Origin: Cellulophaga sp. BC115SP
Lineage (GTDB): Bacteria > Bacteroidota > Bacteroidia > Cytophagales > Spirosomataceae
NCBI RefSeq assembly: GCF_009905545.1
Contig: NZ_JAAALB010000009.1
Coordinates: forward strand, 124,001 to 188,000
Direction: 5' to 3'
DNA: 64,000 bases
Shown: positions 36,413-45,966 of the stretch, piece by piece
Numbering within the stretch: position 1 is the first letter of the stretch
How the letters are laid out: each line of letters opens with the position of its first letter
Program-made: the position numbers and the translations under genes
Notes under the pieces: model-generated
The model's input: only the letters and a program-made list of their open reading frames with translations
Database searches by the model: none
What the model was told of the DNA's origin: nothing

Positions 36413-38089
36413 ATGAAAAAGATTTTTAGATATATAATTGCTTCAATCGGTTTGACAGGAACATTAGGGCTCAATTCCTGCTCTGATTTTTTGGAAGAAA
36501 CCAATAAAAATACGGTTACTTCAGACCAATTTTACAAAACTGCCGAAGGAATGGAAGGGCTCGTTAATTCATGCTATGCCCCAACACGTATTTGGTATGG
36601 AAAAGTAATTGGTCATCTTTTGACCGAAGCAGGAACAGACGAAATGCTTCCAGGTGGATTTACAGGTTATACCTATTTCCATGATTATAGCTCCACTTTA
36701 CAAGCAACAGAAACGGGCTTTTTATTTGTTTGGAAAAGCTTTTATAGAGGTATCAATGCTTGTAATACAGCGCTGGAATATCTTCCGACATCGCCTCTTT
36801 CAGCTAGTCAGAAAGCCGTTCGTGAGGGAGAAATCCGCTTTCTTAGAGCTTTTTATTACTATCATTTGACAGAGACATTTGGAGACATTCCGCTTCGGAC
36901 TAAATCGACGATAGCGCCAGAAACAACGGCACTCAGAAACTCCAAAGATGACATTTATAAATTGATTTTCAGCGATTTAGAAACTGCTCTAACTCAGTTA
37001 AAAGGTGTAGTAACTCCACAGGGAGGGCGTATTACCGAACCAGCAGTAGCGGCACTTTTGGCACGTTTGTATTTGACGCGTGACAAAAACACCGAAGCCT
37101 TAACAATGGCCGACCGAGTGATTAACAATTATAGTTATAAGCTCATGAGCGACTACAAAGCCCTTTGGAATATCAACAACAGCGACGGTAGCAAAAACTC
37201 TGAAGTAGTATGGTTTGTAAATTATTCCGAAAACAACAACCTCAATGACTATGGTCGTTATGATGACCTAGGATATTATTGGTTATGGGAAGGCGGAAAT
37301 CATGCTCACGTATTGTACTTGCCGTATTTTGGTGGAGATAAAGGTTGGACTTATGATGTAGAAACAGGGCGCCCATTAGTGCAATATATGCCTTCAAAGT
37401 ATCTATTAAATATATTTGATGAAACAAAAGATGCTCGCTGGGCAGGCTCATTCCGTATGGTGTGGTATGCCAATGACCCTACTTCTCTTGCTTCGGGAAT
37501 GAAACTTGGCGACACATCTGTAGTAATATCAAAAACGCCAGTAAGTGCCGAATACCGTAAATCAAAACCTTATGTGATTTATGATGTAAACGATATTTAC
37601 CAAGCAGATGGCTTACCCACGATTCCCCGCTGGCACTTCCCTGCACTTATCAAATTTGCAGACCCAACTCGTTCGGCAAGAGATGTAATTAACAGTAAGC
37701 GTGATGCTTTTGTATTTAGGTTATCCGAAATGTATTTAATTGCAGCAGAAGCAAGTATGAAACTTGGTGATAATACAAAAGCTGCCAGTTATGTCAATGT
37801 TGTTCGTTCAAGAGCAGCACTTCCGGGACAAGCATCCGCTATGCAAGTAAAAGCAAGTGATATGACTTTAGATTTTATTCTTGATGAAAGAGCCAGAGAA
37901 TTTGTTGGAGAACAACTTCGTTGGTTTGACCTAAAACGTACAGGCAAACTAATCGAACGTGCGACCAAATACAATCCTTTTGCTGCACCAAACATCAAAG
38001 CGTACCATACTTTACGCCCTATTCCTCGTGTGGAAATAGATGTATTGCAGAACAAAAATGAGTTTTTGCAAAACCCAGGGTATAATTAA
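36413..38089 (+). CDS. susD: SusD/RagB-type surface glycan-binding lipoprotein
   Basis: 558 aa. The lipobox LGLNSC places the lipidated Cys at residue 23. SusD/RagB features follow: SDFLEETNKNTVTSDQFYKTAEGMEGLVNSCYAP, EIRFLRAFYYYHLTETFGDIPL, and the C-terminal FRLSEMYLIAAEASMKLGDNTKAASYVNVVRSRA with DERAREFVGEQLRWFDLKRTGKL. It forms the lid on the SusC barrel and binds the glycan at the surface. It starts 35 bp after SusC, as usual for these pairs. Confidence 0.92.
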   Translation: MKKIFRYIIASIGLTGTLGLNSCSDFLEETNKNTVTSDQFYKTAEGMEGLVNSCYAPTRIWYGKVIGHLLTEAGTDEMLPGGFTGYTYFHDYSSTLQATETGFLFVWKSFYRGINACNTALEYLPTSPLSASQKAVREGEIRFLRAFYYYHLTETFGDIPLRTKSTIAPETTALRNSKDDIYKLIFSDLETALTQLKGVVTPQGGRITEPAVAALLARLYLTRDKNTEALTMADRVINNYSYKLMSDYKALWNINNSDGSKNSEVVWFVNYSENNNLNDYGRYDDLGYYWLWEGGNHAHVLYLPYFGGDKGWTYDVETGRPLVQYMPSKYLLNIFDETKDARWAGSFRMVWYANDPTSLASGMKLGDTSVVISKTPVSAEYRKSKPYVIYDVNDIYQADGLPTIPRWHFPALIKFADPTRSARDVINSKRDAFVFRLSEMYLIAAEASMKLGDNTKAASYVNVVRSRAALPGQASAMQVKASDMTLDFILDERAREFVGEQLRWFDLKRTGKLIERATKYNPFAAPNIKAYHTLRPIPRVEIDVLQNKNEFLQNPGYN

Positions 38090-38185
38090 GGAATAAGGTA
38101 GAATTGTGAGTTACGATTGTAATCAATGGGTACGCTAAAAAATTCAAGTGCTTGTATGGTACATTTACCCTGATAAAGATTAAAC

Positions 38186-38404
38186 ATGAGTTATCCTGAA
38201 TTTTTCGGGATTGGGATTATGCTCTAAGTTTTTATCAAAAAAGTGGTCGAAAAATATTTTTCGACCACTTTTTTGATGCTATTATGCTAGATATGACTTG
38301 GTTTAAGACGCAATCATTGCGTCTCTACTGATGGAATACAAATTTTAAATTAATTAATCGCTCGCTCACTCAATCTCTAAATCGCTAAATTCGAGATGAC
38401 TCAT
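38186..38404. mobile_element. MITE-like element, family A, copy 1 (219 bp)
   Basis: The ends are terminal inverted repeats: ATGAGTTATCCTGAATTT at 38186 and, reversed, AAATTCGAGATGACTCAT at the right. Inside is a 44-bp perfect palindrome at 38234-38277 (core GTGGTCGAAAAAT / ATTTTTCGACCAC), then a second hairpin with AGACGCAAT / ATTGCGTCT at 38306-38324, then ACTCAATC-type words. A second copy with the same order is at 46855-47103. No coding capacity. It lies between SusD and GH95 and could terminate SusCD transcription. Confidence 0.7.
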
Positions 38405-38522
38405 ACTTTTCTATGAGTACAATTACGTAAAATATTACTTATGTGTAAGATGGTATTAATGACTTTTTTAAACAACAAAATCTAGCATCTAGTACTATCA
38501 TTTACTTCTAAACAATCCAATT

Positions 38523-40994
38523 ATGAATTTAAAAACAATAGCCGTCAAAGCTCTTTTTTTAAGTACATCTAGCTTATTAGCTTTTTCACAAAGTCCTCAA
38601 CAAGATTACAAACTTTGGTACAAAAAACCTGCCTCTTCGTGGAATGAAGCGCTACCAATTGGGAATGGGAGACTTGCTGCCATGGTTTTCGGAAACCCTG
38701 CGATAGAACACCTCCAGCTCAATGAAGAAACGGTTTGGTCTGGACAGCCTCATAATAATGTGGTTGAAAGTCAAGGAGCAACAATCCCTTTATTGAGAAA
38801 ACTTCTTTTTGAGAAAAAGTACGCTGAGGCACAGGAGCTATCCAAACAGAAGATGGTTGCACCTCAAAACGGTATGAGTTATCAGCCTTCTGGTGATGTA
38901 TATCTTCGTTTCAAAGGGCATGATAATCCACAAAATTATTATCGTGACCTCAATATCAGTAAGGCTACCTCTACAGTAAGCTATGAGATCGATGGCGTTA
39001 AATATAAGAGAACAGCAATAGCCACATTAGGAGACAATGTGATTGCGGTAAAATGTGAAGCGAGCAAAGCAAAAGCGCTTAATTTTTCGGTTGGCATCAA
39101 TTCTGCTCACCAAGAAAAACATATTTATGTAAAAAATGGACTATTAACCCTAACAGGCACACCAGCTGCGCAAGAAAATTTAGCCTCCAAAATCAATTAT
39201 GAAGTGGATGTAAAAGTCCTCTCAAAAGATGGTAAGGTAAGTACCAACGATTCAAGTATTGTCATCAACGACGCTACCGAAGCTACCATTTATATTAGCA
39301 TTGGTACTAATTTTAAAAACTATAGAGACCTTTCTGCTGATGCTCACGCAAATGCAATGAGCCTTTTGAATAAAGGTTTGAAGAAGAGCTTTTCTCAATT
39401 ACTCCAAGAGCATATTAAAAATTATCAGCAATATTTTAATCGTGTTTCTCTAGATTTAGGAAAAAGCAGTTCAGTCAATTTACCTACCGATGAGCGTTTA
39501 CAGCAATTCAATTCGCAGTTTGACCCTGAATTTATTGCCCTTTATTTCCAATTTGGCAGATATTTGATGATTGCTGGTTCACAACCCAATGGGCAGCCTA
39601 CCAACTTACAAGGCAAATGGAATGACCGAGTAAAACCCGCTTGGGACAGCAAATACACTATTAATATCAATACCGAAATGAATTATTGGCCAAGCGAACC
39701 AACCAATTTATCCGAATTGGGTGATCCCTTGTTCAAGATGTTAAAGGAGTTAGCCGTGACTGGTCAGGAAAGTGCAAAAAAGCTTTACAATGCTCGTGGC
39801 TGGATGGCACATCATAATACGGATATTTGGCGTATTACAGGACCAGTCGATGGAGGTTTTTATGGCATGTGGCCAATGGGTGGTGCTTGGCTGAGTCGTC
39901 ATTTGTGGGAGCATTATTTGTATACAGGTGACAAAAAATTTTTGCAAGAAATATATCCTATCCTCAAAGGTGCATCAACCTTTTATGTAGATGCCATGCA
40001 AAAAGAGCCAGAACATGGTTGGTTGGTAGTCAGTCCGTCGATGAGTCCTGAAAATACGTACAAAGACCCTATCGGTGGTAGTGCAGGTTTGAGCTATGGC
40101 ACAACAATGGACAATCAGATTGTTTTTGAGCTATTGACGCATACCATACAGGCTAGTAAGGCTTTGAAACAAGATCAAATGTTTGCGGATACCTTAGATA
40201 ATATACGTAAGCAAATTCCGCCAATGCAAATTGGACAATTTGGTCAGTTACAAGAGTGGATTAAAGACTGGGATAGACCTGACGACAAACATCGTCATAT
40301 CTCACATTTGTATGGTTTATATCCTGCCAATCAAATTTCTCCTTATCGCAATCCAGAGTTGTTTTCGGCAGCAAATCAGACCCTTATTTCTCGTGGCGAT
40401 ATTTCGACAGGCTGGAGTATGGGTTGGAAAGTGAATTTTTGGGCAAGAATGAAAGATGGAAATCATGCTTATACTTTGATTAAAAATCAGTTGACGCTTG
40501 TTTCTCCAAAAGTACAAAGCGGACAAGGTGGTGGTACCTATCCGAATTTATTTGACGCACACCCACCCTTCCAAATTGATGGAAATTTTGGTTGTACTGC
40601 TGGCGTAGCCGAAATGCTTTTACAAAACCATGATGGTAGTATTGAAGTATTACCAGCTTTACCAAGTGAATGGAAAGATGGTAGTATCAAAGGCTTAAAA
40701 GCAAGAGGGGGATTCACCGTTGATATTTCTTGGAAAAACCAAAAAGTAACGAAATTAGTCATTCACTCTCAATTGGGAGGCAATTGTCGTTTGAGACTAG
40801 CATCAGAGACAAAACCAAACAATACCGCTCTGATACAAGCACAAGGCGAAAATCAAAATCCATTTTATCAGGTGGAAAAAGTGGCAACGCCGTTAGTAAA
40901 CCCTAATGCTAAGATAAATCCGCCTGTTTTGAAGGCAACACAATTATGGGATTTAAGTACGCAGGCAGGTAAAACTTATGTGCTGAATTTTTAA
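38523..40994 (+). CDS. GH95 alpha-L-fucosidase-type hydrolase
   Basis: 823 aa, signal peptide 1-22. The family opening [27 protein letters not shown] is followed by [12 protein letters not shown], the catalytic-domain [19 protein letters not shown] (paired Asn residues of the active site), [25 protein letters not shown] (acid Glu candidate) and [19 protein letters not shown] (Asp). Length fits GH95. The family cleaves alpha-1,2-L-fucose, and some members cleave alpha-L-galactose, from plant glycans including xyloglucan and rhamnogalacturonan. It sits after SusCD on the same strand but 430 bp away behind a MITE-like element. A strong terminator follows. Confidence 0.9.
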   Translation: MNLKTIAVKALFLSTSSLLAFSQSPQQDYKLWYKKPASSWNEALPIGNGRLAAMVFGNPAIEHLQLNEETVWSGQPHNNVVESQGATIPLLRKLLFEKKYAEAQELSKQKMVAPQNGMSYQPSGDVYLRFKGHDNPQNYYRDLNISKATSTVSYEIDGVKYKRTAIATLGDNVIAVKCEASKAKALNFSVGINSAHQEKHIYVKNGLLTLTGTPAAQENLASKINYEVDVKVLSKDGKVSTNDSSIVINDATEATIYISIGTNFKNYRDLSADAHANAMSLLNKGLKKSFSQLLQEHIKNYQQYFNRVSLDLGKSSSVNLPTDERLQQFNSQFDPEFIALYFQFGRYLMIAGSQPNGQPTNLQGKWNDRVKPAWDSKYTININTEMNYWPSEPTNLSELGDPLFKMLKELAVTGQESAKKLYNARGWMAHHNTDIWRITGPVDGGFYGMWPMGGAWLSRHLWEHYLYTGDKKFLQEIYPILKGASTFYVDAMQKEPEHGWLVVSPSMSPENTYKDPIGGSAGLSYGTTMDNQIVFELLTHTIQASKALKQDQMFADTLDNIRKQIPPMQIGQFGQLQEWIKDWDRPDDKHRHISHLYGLYPANQISPYRNPELFSAANQTLISRGDISTGWSMGWKVNFWARMKDGNHAYTLIKNQLTLVSPKVQSGQGGGTYPNLFDAHPPFQIDGNFGCTAGVAEMLLQNHDGSIEVLPALPSEWKDGSIKGLKARGGFTVDISWKNQKVTKLVIHSQLGGNCRLRLASETKPNNTALIQAQGENQNPFYQVEKVATPLVNPNAKINPPVLKATQLWDLSTQAGKTYVLNF

Positions 40995-41016
40995 AAGATT
41001 AAATTATAATTTATGC

Positions 41017-41050
41017 AAGGAGATGATTATCGCAATCATCTCCTTTTTTA
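41017..41050 (+). terminator. Rho-independent terminator after GH95
   Basis: AAGGAGATGATT pairs perfectly with AATCATCTCCTT around a 5-base loop, followed by TTTTT. It lies 23 bases after the GH95 stop. Confidence 0.85.
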
Positions 41051-41150
41051 TTTTAACTATTCTCAAATTCCTTCCCTCTTTGTCACCTAGCCGACAAATG
41101 GCTTCTGGGTTTTTATTCAACTTTGTATCATAAACAAACAGAGAACACAA

Positions 41151-41600
41151 ATGAAAAACATATTATGCATAGCATTGCTACTATTCTCAATCGTAGTTAA
41201 TGCACAGAATACCAGACAAAAACATTTTTTACTTGAAAAAAATACAGCAATCAGTGGCTATGATCCTGTTAGCTATTTTTCAAATAAGCCTCTAAAAGGA
41301 AAAATAAATTTGACGTACAACTATGAAGGTATTAATTACCGATTTGCTAATCCCAATAATTTGGAAACCTTCAAAAAAACACCTGAAAAATATGAGCCTG
41401 CTTACGGAGGATGGTGCGCTTATGCAATGGGAGCTAAAGGCGAAAAAGTTGAAGTAGACCCAGAAAACTATCGTATTTATGAAGGAAAATTATACTTGTT
41501 CTACAAGAATTTTTTCTCAAATACTTTAGACGACTGGAAAAAAGAGGAAGTGAAGCTAAAGAAACAAGCAGATACAAATTGGAACAAAATTTTTAAATAG
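41151..41600 (+). CDS. Secreted YHS-domain protein
   Basis: 149 aa, signal peptide 1-18. The YHS-like domain runs from TAISGYDPVSYFSNKPLKG through FANPNNLETFKKTPEKYEPAYGGWCAYAMGAKG, with a single Cys in YGGWCAYAMG. YHS domains are associated with metal binding, often near copper or redox proteins. It starts 6 bp before a DoxX gene and is probably co-transcribed with it. The exact function is unknown. Confidence 0.85.
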   Translation: MKNILCIALLLFSIVVNAQNTRQKHFLLEKNTAISGYDPVSYFSNKPLKGKINLTYNYEGINYRFANPNNLETFKKTPEKYEPAYGGWCAYAMGAKGEKVEVDPENYRIYEGKLYLFYKNFFSNTLDDWKKEEVKLKKQADTNWNKIFK

Positions 41601-41605
41601 ACCTT

Positions 41606-41998
41606 ATGAAAACCTTCAACCTTCTGGTAAGACTAATTCCAGCCATTATTATGCTTCAGACCTTATTCTTTAAGTTTTCAGGAGCAGCCGAAAGCGTGTA
41701 TATTTTTAGTAGTATTGGTATTGAACCTTGGGGTAGAATTGGCACAGGTATTTTAGAATTAGTTGCCTCTCTTCTTTTGTTGCTTGATCGTCAGACGCTT
41801 TGGGGTGCTCTATTAGGCATAGGATTGATGTTTGGGGCTGTTGTTACTCATCTCTTCTTGCTCGGAATCGAGATTATGGGCGATGGTGGGCAGTTATTCT
41901 TCATGGCACTTGCCACCTTAATTTGCTGTACATGGTTAGTATATCAGCGAAGAGAGCAGTTGAGAGTAATTCTGAATACAGCTCTCAAAACAATTTAA
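41606..41998 (+). CDS. DoxX-family membrane protein
   Basis: 130 aa with about four membrane helices: RLIPAIIMLQTLFFKFSGAAE, GTGILELVASLLLLL, TLWGALLGIGLMFGAVVTHLFLLGIEI and LFFMALATLICCTWLVY. The pattern fits the DoxX/DoxD-like fold linked to thiol and quinone redox and membrane stress. It follows the YHS gene by 5 bp and precedes a Crp/Fnr regulator with its own promoter. A second, different DoxX-like gene is at 45967-46338. Confidence 0.82.
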   Translation: MKTFNLLVRLIPAIIMLQTLFFKFSGAAESVYIFSSIGIEPWGRIGTGILELVASLLLLLDRQTLWGALLGIGLMFGAVVTHLFLLGIEIMGDGGQLFFMALATLICCTWLVYQRREQLRVILNTALKTI

Positions 41999-42007
41999 GC
42001 ATTTTTG

Positions 42008-42015
42008 TATATTTG
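42008..42015 (+). promoter_or_regulatory. Candidate -7 box (TATATTTG) for the Crp/Fnr gene
   Basis: Exact TAnnTTTG match 26 bases before the ATG at 42041, beginning 9 bases after the DoxX stop. It overlaps the region downstream of an in-frame TTG at 42005, supporting the later ATG as start. Confidence 0.55.
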
Positions 42016-42040
42016 GGAATCATCAATCCCCCAAATACCT

Positions 42041-42739
42041 ATGAATTTAGACACAAAATATTGGTATTTAAGAGACCACAGACTTTTTAGTGTGCTTTCT
42101 TCTTCCGAGTTAAAATCAATTTGTATGATTACCAACTTCAAAACGGCGAAGAAAGGTGAAATTATTTTGTTCTCGCATGATGAAGCTGTAAGAGTATATT
42201 TCTTGAAAAAAGGTACACTGAAAATTGTGGAAGTAGATGATAGAGGCAACGAAATCGTTAAAGATATTATTCAAAAAGGTGATATTTTTGGAGAGTTTAC
42301 CCTCACCGAATCTGACACCGATGAATATGCAGTAGCGGTATCAGATAATGTGATTTGTTGTAGCTTTAAAATGGAGGATTTCGAAAAGCTCCTTGAGCAA
42401 AACCCTCAATTAGGGCTATCTTATACAAAATGGATAGGTTTTAGATTTAAAAGGTTACAAAATAGATATACCAATTTGATGTTCAAGGATGTTCGTACTA
42501 GATTTATGAGTTTTATGAACGAATGGGCCTCTAAAGAAGGTACACAACAAAATGAAGATATCGTTCTTCATAATTATCTTACACATCAAGACATAGCAAG
42601 CTTGATTTGTAGCACTCGCCAAACTGTTACTCAGCTATTCAATGAGTTTAAAGAAAAGGGAGTTCTAGACTATTCTCGAACTGAAATTATTCTCAAAAAG
42701 ACAACCATAACCGCTAATTATATAGGTGTAAAAAGCTAG
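42041..42739 (+). CDS. Crp/Fnr-family transcriptional regulator
   Basis: 232 aa from the ATG at 42041. The N-terminal cNMP-like beta-roll (FKTAKKGEIILFSHDEAVRVYFLKKGTLKIVEVDDRGNEIVKDIIQKGDIFGEFTLTE) is followed by a dimer helix and a C-terminal winged helix (YLTHQDIASLICSTRQTVTQLFNEFKEKGVLDYSRTEIILK). No Fe-S Cys cluster is evident. It heads a plus-strand series (DM13, barrel protein, YceI, DinB-like) and probably regulates it or itself. Confidence 0.88.
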   Translation: MNLDTKYWYLRDHRLFSVLSSSELKSICMITNFKTAKKGEIILFSHDEAVRVYFLKKGTLKIVEVDDRGNEIVKDIIQKGDIFGEFTLTESDTDEYAVAVSDNVICCSFKMEDFEKLLEQNPQLGLSYTKWIGFRFKRLQNRYTNLMFKDVRTRFMSFMNEWASKEGTQQNEDIVLHNYLTHQDIASLICSTRQTVTQLFNEFKEKGVLDYSRTEIILKKTTITANYIGVKS

Positions 42740-42775
42740 TATCTAACTTAATCTTCTTTCTCTATTGATTTTTTT

Positions 42776-43231
42776 ATGATAAGATATTTAGTCCTCTGGC
42801 TATGCGTTGGAGGTGGGTTGACTGCGTGTACCCAAGAAATTACCCCTGCGGTAAATACTCCTGTTTCAGTACCTAAAACACTCGATAGCATGAGCACAAA
42901 AAACTATACTACAGGCAAGAAATTAATTGCGATGGGTAGTTTTCAAAATGCTGTTCATCAGACTACAGGAATTGCTAAAGTTTATGCTGACTCAGTACAG
43001 AGGAGTTACACATTAGTACTCGAAAATTTTAAAACTGATGCAGGACCAGACCTAAGAGTTTATCTAGCAGAAGATCGAGCTGTGACGAACTTTATTCAAA
43101 TCTCTGATAAAGTTCAGAATGGAAATGTCGTATATGACATTCCGAGTGATATAGATTTGAAGAAAAGAAACCACGTTTTAATCTGGTGCAAAAGCTTTTC
43201 GGTGCTATTCGGAGCTGCTGAACTCAAATAA
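42776..43231 (+). CDS. DM13-domain lipoprotein
   Basis: 151 aa. A lipobox (GGLTAC) puts the lipidated Cys near residue 18. The DM13 domain spans ~45-150: KLIAMGSFQNAVHQTTGIAKVYADSVQRSYTLVLENFKTDAGPDLRVYLAED, then VVYDIPSDIDLKKRNHVLIWCKSFSVLFGAAEL. DM13 carries a near-invariant Cys, here in IWCKSFSV, and is thought to take part in electron transfer. It is 36 bp after Crp/Fnr and 8 bp before a beta-barrel protein. Confidence 0.85.
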   Translation: MIRYLVLWLCVGGGLTACTQEITPAVNTPVSVPKTLDSMSTKNYTTGKKLIAMGSFQNAVHQTTGIAKVYADSVQRSYTLVLENFKTDAGPDLRVYLAEDRAVTNFIQISDKVQNGNVVYDIPSDIDLKKRNHVLIWCKSFSVLFGAAELK

Positions 43232-43239
43232 GATAACTT

Positions 43240-43956
43240 ATGAAAAAAGTACTTTTGCTGTTGTTGATGCTATGCTCAATAACAACCTTCGGTCAATATG
43301 CCAAAACTCAAGAAGATATCGATTTGTCAATTGCCTTTGGTCAGTCATTTGCACCCTCTCTTTCCTATCAAAAACTCTATGGATTGGGGAAAAACAAGCG
43401 ATTTAAAATTGGATGGGGCTTACGAGCCAATGGGCTCTTTAGTGGAGAAAAAACCTATCGAACCGCTCCCGCAAGATTAACCTCAGGACAATATAGCATT
43501 TTTGCCTTGTTCTCCGACGACATCGTGAGTAATATCGATACTCTACGTTTATCAAAAACGGCATTGGGTTCATTTAACGCCAAAATAGTGTTACAATATA
43601 GTTTCAGGAAATTTGATATTGGCTTTAATATCGATGCGATTGGGGTAAGTTTTGGAGGGAATCAAACTGGAAAATTTGTCTCTGCTGAATCTGCCTCTCT
43701 CAACAATACCACGCAAGTAGCTAAACCTAGTATATTCAATCTACTACTGATTAGCGATAGCGATTTAGGAAGTCTGAATTCTGAACTTTATGCCTCCTAT
43801 CACCTCAACACCAAATGGAGTTTACGTTCAGGAGTAAGTTTTCAGTTTTTAGAATATAAAACAGACCGTTTATTAACCTTTGAAAATGACCGTTTTAGAC
43901 ACAAAATCTTGCAACCATTTTTGGCAATATCTTACCAAATTGGTCATAAAAAATAA
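43240..43956 (+). CDS. Outer-membrane beta-barrel-like protein, unknown function
   Basis: 238 aa, signal peptide 1-18. Alternating hydrophobic and polar strands with terminal aromatic residues (LSYQKLYGLGKNKRFKIGWGLRANG, KIVLQYSFRKFDIGFNIDAIGVSF, YASYHLNTKWSLRSGVSFQFLEYKT, ILQPFLAISYQIG) fit a small outer-membrane barrel. No named family is recognised. It is tightly packed between the DM13 lipoprotein and YceI genes and probably part of the same transcript. Confidence 0.75.
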   Translation: MKKVLLLLLMLCSITTFGQYAKTQEDIDLSIAFGQSFAPSLSYQKLYGLGKNKRFKIGWGLRANGLFSGEKTYRTAPARLTSGQYSIFALFSDDIVSNIDTLRLSKTALGSFNAKIVLQYSFRKFDIGFNIDAIGVSFGGNQTGKFVSAESASLNNTTQVAKPSIFNLLLISDSDLGSLNSELYASYHLNTKWSLRSGVSFQFLEYKTDRLLTFENDRFRHKILQPFLAISYQIGHKK

Positions 43957-44500
43957 GCTATATTACAAAAGTATTTTTACAGGAAGACTAATGATTTTTA
44001 GTCATCTAGCCTTTTCTCAAAACTGGAAAGTTGTTTCTAATTCAATTACTTTTAAAATCAAACATGCTTTTGGCGCCACAGCCGAAGGAAATATTGGAGG
44101 CTTTAGTGGTTCGATATATTTTGACACCAATCAATTATCTAAGACAAATATGAATGCCAGTCTTGAAGCCCGAACAATAGACACAGGTTTGGGCTTACGG
44201 GACAAAACACTCAAGGGAAGCAAGTATTTTGAGATAGAAAAATTCCCCAAAATATCAATTACCAGCACTAAAATCGAGCATGGAGCTAAGGAAAATGAGT
44301 ACATAGGAAGTTTTGATTTGACACTTAAAAGCAAGACAAAAAATATCAAAATTCCATTTAATTTCATTAAAACCACAAACTCAGGGCAATTTAAAGCCAG
44401 TTTTCAAATTAATAGGCTAGATTTTGACATCGGTGAATCAAGTGCATTACTTGGTGATATAGTTACAATTTTTGTTACCATAAATACTGTTCCATTATGA
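43940..44500 (+). CDS. YceI-family periplasmic protein
   Basis: About 186 aa from a TTG at 43940 that overlaps the barrel gene by 17 bp; an ATG at 43991 is the alternative and would shorten the leader. The leader MIFSHLAFSQ-type end suggests export. The YceI lipocalin-like domain runs from WKVVSNSITFKIKHAFGATAEGNIGGFSGSIYFD to SFDLTLKSKTKNIKIPFNF and IGESSALLGDIVTIFVTI. YceI proteins bind isoprenoid-type lipids, and many are induced by stress. Its stop codon overlaps the next ATG by 4 bp. Confidence 0.8.
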   Translation: MVIKNKLYYKSIFTGRLMIFSHLAFSQNWKVVSNSITFKIKHAFGATAEGNIGGFSGSIYFDTNQLSKTNMNASLEARTIDTGLGLRDKTLKGSKYFEIEKFPKISITSTKIEHGAKENEYIGSFDLTLKSKTKNIKIPFNFIKTTNSGQFKASFQINRLDFDIGESSALLGDIVTIFVTINTVPL

Positions 44501-45003
44501 GAAGCAAAGGCGTTTCACTACAGATTATCAGACAGTTAGAGAATGTGCTGTCTAGCATAGATGTAACACAGTACACCCAACCTTTAGCTGTTTTTAATGG
44601 TAGTAGTTTGGGACAACATGTACGTCATACAATCGAGTTTTTCCAATGCTTTATAGAGGGTCTTGAAAATGATGTTATTGACTACGATGCTCGAAAAAGA
44701 GATATACAAATTGAAAACGATTTAGCCTATACGCTCGACTGTTTGAGAAATATCTCAGCAAGGATTCTTGAAATTTCAAATACAGAGAAGCCATTATTTA
44801 TCGCCACTTATTATGATGACGCCATTCCAGAAATGGTCGTTTCTAATGTGCAACGAGAGTTGGTGTATTTGATAGAGCACTCTATCCACCATTTTGCATT
44901 GGTTCGCATTGGAGTTCAAGAAAATTTCCCAGAGATTTCTCTTCCATTTAGTTTTGGCATAGCGTATTCTACTATTAAATACCGAGAAAGTGTTTCGGTG
45001 TAA
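44497..45003 (+). CDS. DinB-like (metal-binding four-helix) protein
   Basis: 168 aa. The first His pair is in SSLGQHVRHTIEFFQCF and the second in YLIEHSIHHFALVRIG; together they form the metal site of the DinB/YfiT-like fold. Predicted mostly helical and cytoplasmic. Members may be thiol-S-transferases, and this one sits in a redox-flavoured cluster. It overlaps YceI by 4 bp, so the two are translationally coupled. The last codons and 20 bases beyond its stop are duplicated 160 bp downstream. Confidence 0.78.
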   Translation: MRSKGVSLQIIRQLENVLSSIDVTQYTQPLAVFNGSSLGQHVRHTIEFFQCFIEGLENDVIDYDARKRDIQIENDLAYTLDCLRNISARILEISNTEKPLFIATYYDDAIPEMVVSNVQRELVYLIEHSIHHFALVRIGVQENFPEISLPFSFGIAYSTIKYRESVSV

Positions 45004-45183
45004 GTAGCATTTTTTTTCATTCATTAGCCTTTGTTGGAGTTTTCTCCAACAAACTGGCGACAGCAACAAACCAGCTAAATCATGATCCTCGGCACTTAAT
45101 TTGTTGCTTACGCTAGAATCGTTGGAGATAACTCCAACGATGGCAAAAAGTGTTTCGATGTAAGTAGCATTTTTTTACATTCA
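44985..45183. repeat. Second palindromic cassette bounded by a duplicated gene 3' end
   Basis: Bases 44985-45023, the end of the DinB-like gene plus ~20 bases, recur at 45145-45183 with three mismatches, 160 bp away. Between them are two hairpins, GTTGGAGTTTTCTCCAAC (45034-45051) and CGTTGGAGATAACTCCAACG (45120-45139), in an overall inverted arrangement that also pairs GCG..AGCAACAA with TTGTTGCTTACGC. The architecture matches the cassette at 7278-7490, although the palindrome sequence differs. Confidence 0.75.
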
Positions 45184-45201
45184 CATTCTGCATTAATACA
45201 C

Positions 45202-45927
45202 ATGTGCGTACTGACTTATATTCCAACTGAAAATCAAGGATTTATATTGACATCCAATAGAGACGAAGCCGTCTCAAGAGTTTTGGCTATACCACCCAAA
45301 AAATATCAGCTTGGAGGGCAATATGTGTTTTTCCCAAAAGATCCCCAAGGAGACGGAACTTGGATTGGAAGTTGTGGAAACTTCACACTTTGTTTGCTGA
45401 ATGGGGGCGTTGAAAAACATACCCCCCAACCTCCTTATCGGCAAAGTCGTGGCAAAGTAATCTTAGATTTTTTTGAATATTATTCAGTTCAATTTTTCCT
45501 TCAATCCTACTACTTCAATGGAATAGAACCTTTTACTTTAGTAATTATCGAAAGTCAAAAAGAACGAATTTTGCATGAAATCAAATGGACTGGTGAGGAA
45601 ATTTTGTATCAAGAAAAAGAAGCCAACCTTGCACATATATGGTCATCTGTTACCCTTTACTCGCCAGCAATAATTCAGCAACGAGAGAATTGGTTTAAGG
45701 ATTTTTTACAAGAAATACCCAATAAAGAATCTTTATTAGACTTTCACCATTTTGGAGGAAAGGGTCATGCTAAAAGTAATCTAAAGGTCAATTTTGAAAA
45801 CCAATTAAAAACCGTTTCTATAACTCAATATACCATTACCAGAAATGAATTTACTATTCATTACGAAGATTTAATTCAAGATAAAACTTATGATTATCGG
45901 GTTTTTATGGAACATGAAGTACAATAG
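45202..45927 (+). CDS. NRDE/TANGO2-family protein
   Basis: 241 aa. It starts MCVLTYIP, the second-position Cys typical of Ntn-type members of this family, and carries the name-giving NRDE at residues 19-22. GTWIGSCGNFTLCLLNGG is the usual follow-on. The family (transport and Golgi organisation 2 in eukaryotes) is implicated in heme trafficking; the bacterial role is not settled. It follows the palindromic cassette by 18 bp. The inserted cassette may have separated it from the DinB-like gene. Confidence 0.85.
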   Translation: MCVLTYIPTENQGFILTSNRDEAVSRVLAIPPKKYQLGGQYVFFPKDPQGDGTWIGSCGNFTLCLLNGGVEKHTPQPPYRQSRGKVILDFFEYYSVQFFLQSYYFNGIEPFTLVIIESQKERILHEIKWTGEEILYQEKEANLAHIWSSVTLYSPAIIQQRENWFKDFLQEIPNKESLLDFHHFGGKGHAKSNLKVNFENQLKTVSITQYTITRNEFTIHYEDLIQDKTYDYRVFMEHEVQ

Positions 45928-45940
45928 TGATAAAAATTAT

Positions 45941-45961
45941 GGTGGAGAATGTTTCTCCACC
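45941..45961. terminator. Bidirectional hairpin between convergent genes
   Basis: GGTGGAGAA, TGT, TTCTCCACC: a perfect 9-bp stem with a 3-base loop between the convergent NRDE and DoxX genes. Its TGGAGAA core resembles the hairpins at 45034 and 45120. Confidence 0.6.
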
Positions 45962-45966
45962 AACCC

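Noticed and set aside
38100-38185. Possible small gene between SusD and the MITE-like element
   Set aside because: No frame of useful length and no promoter; only spacer words such as GAATTGTGAG.
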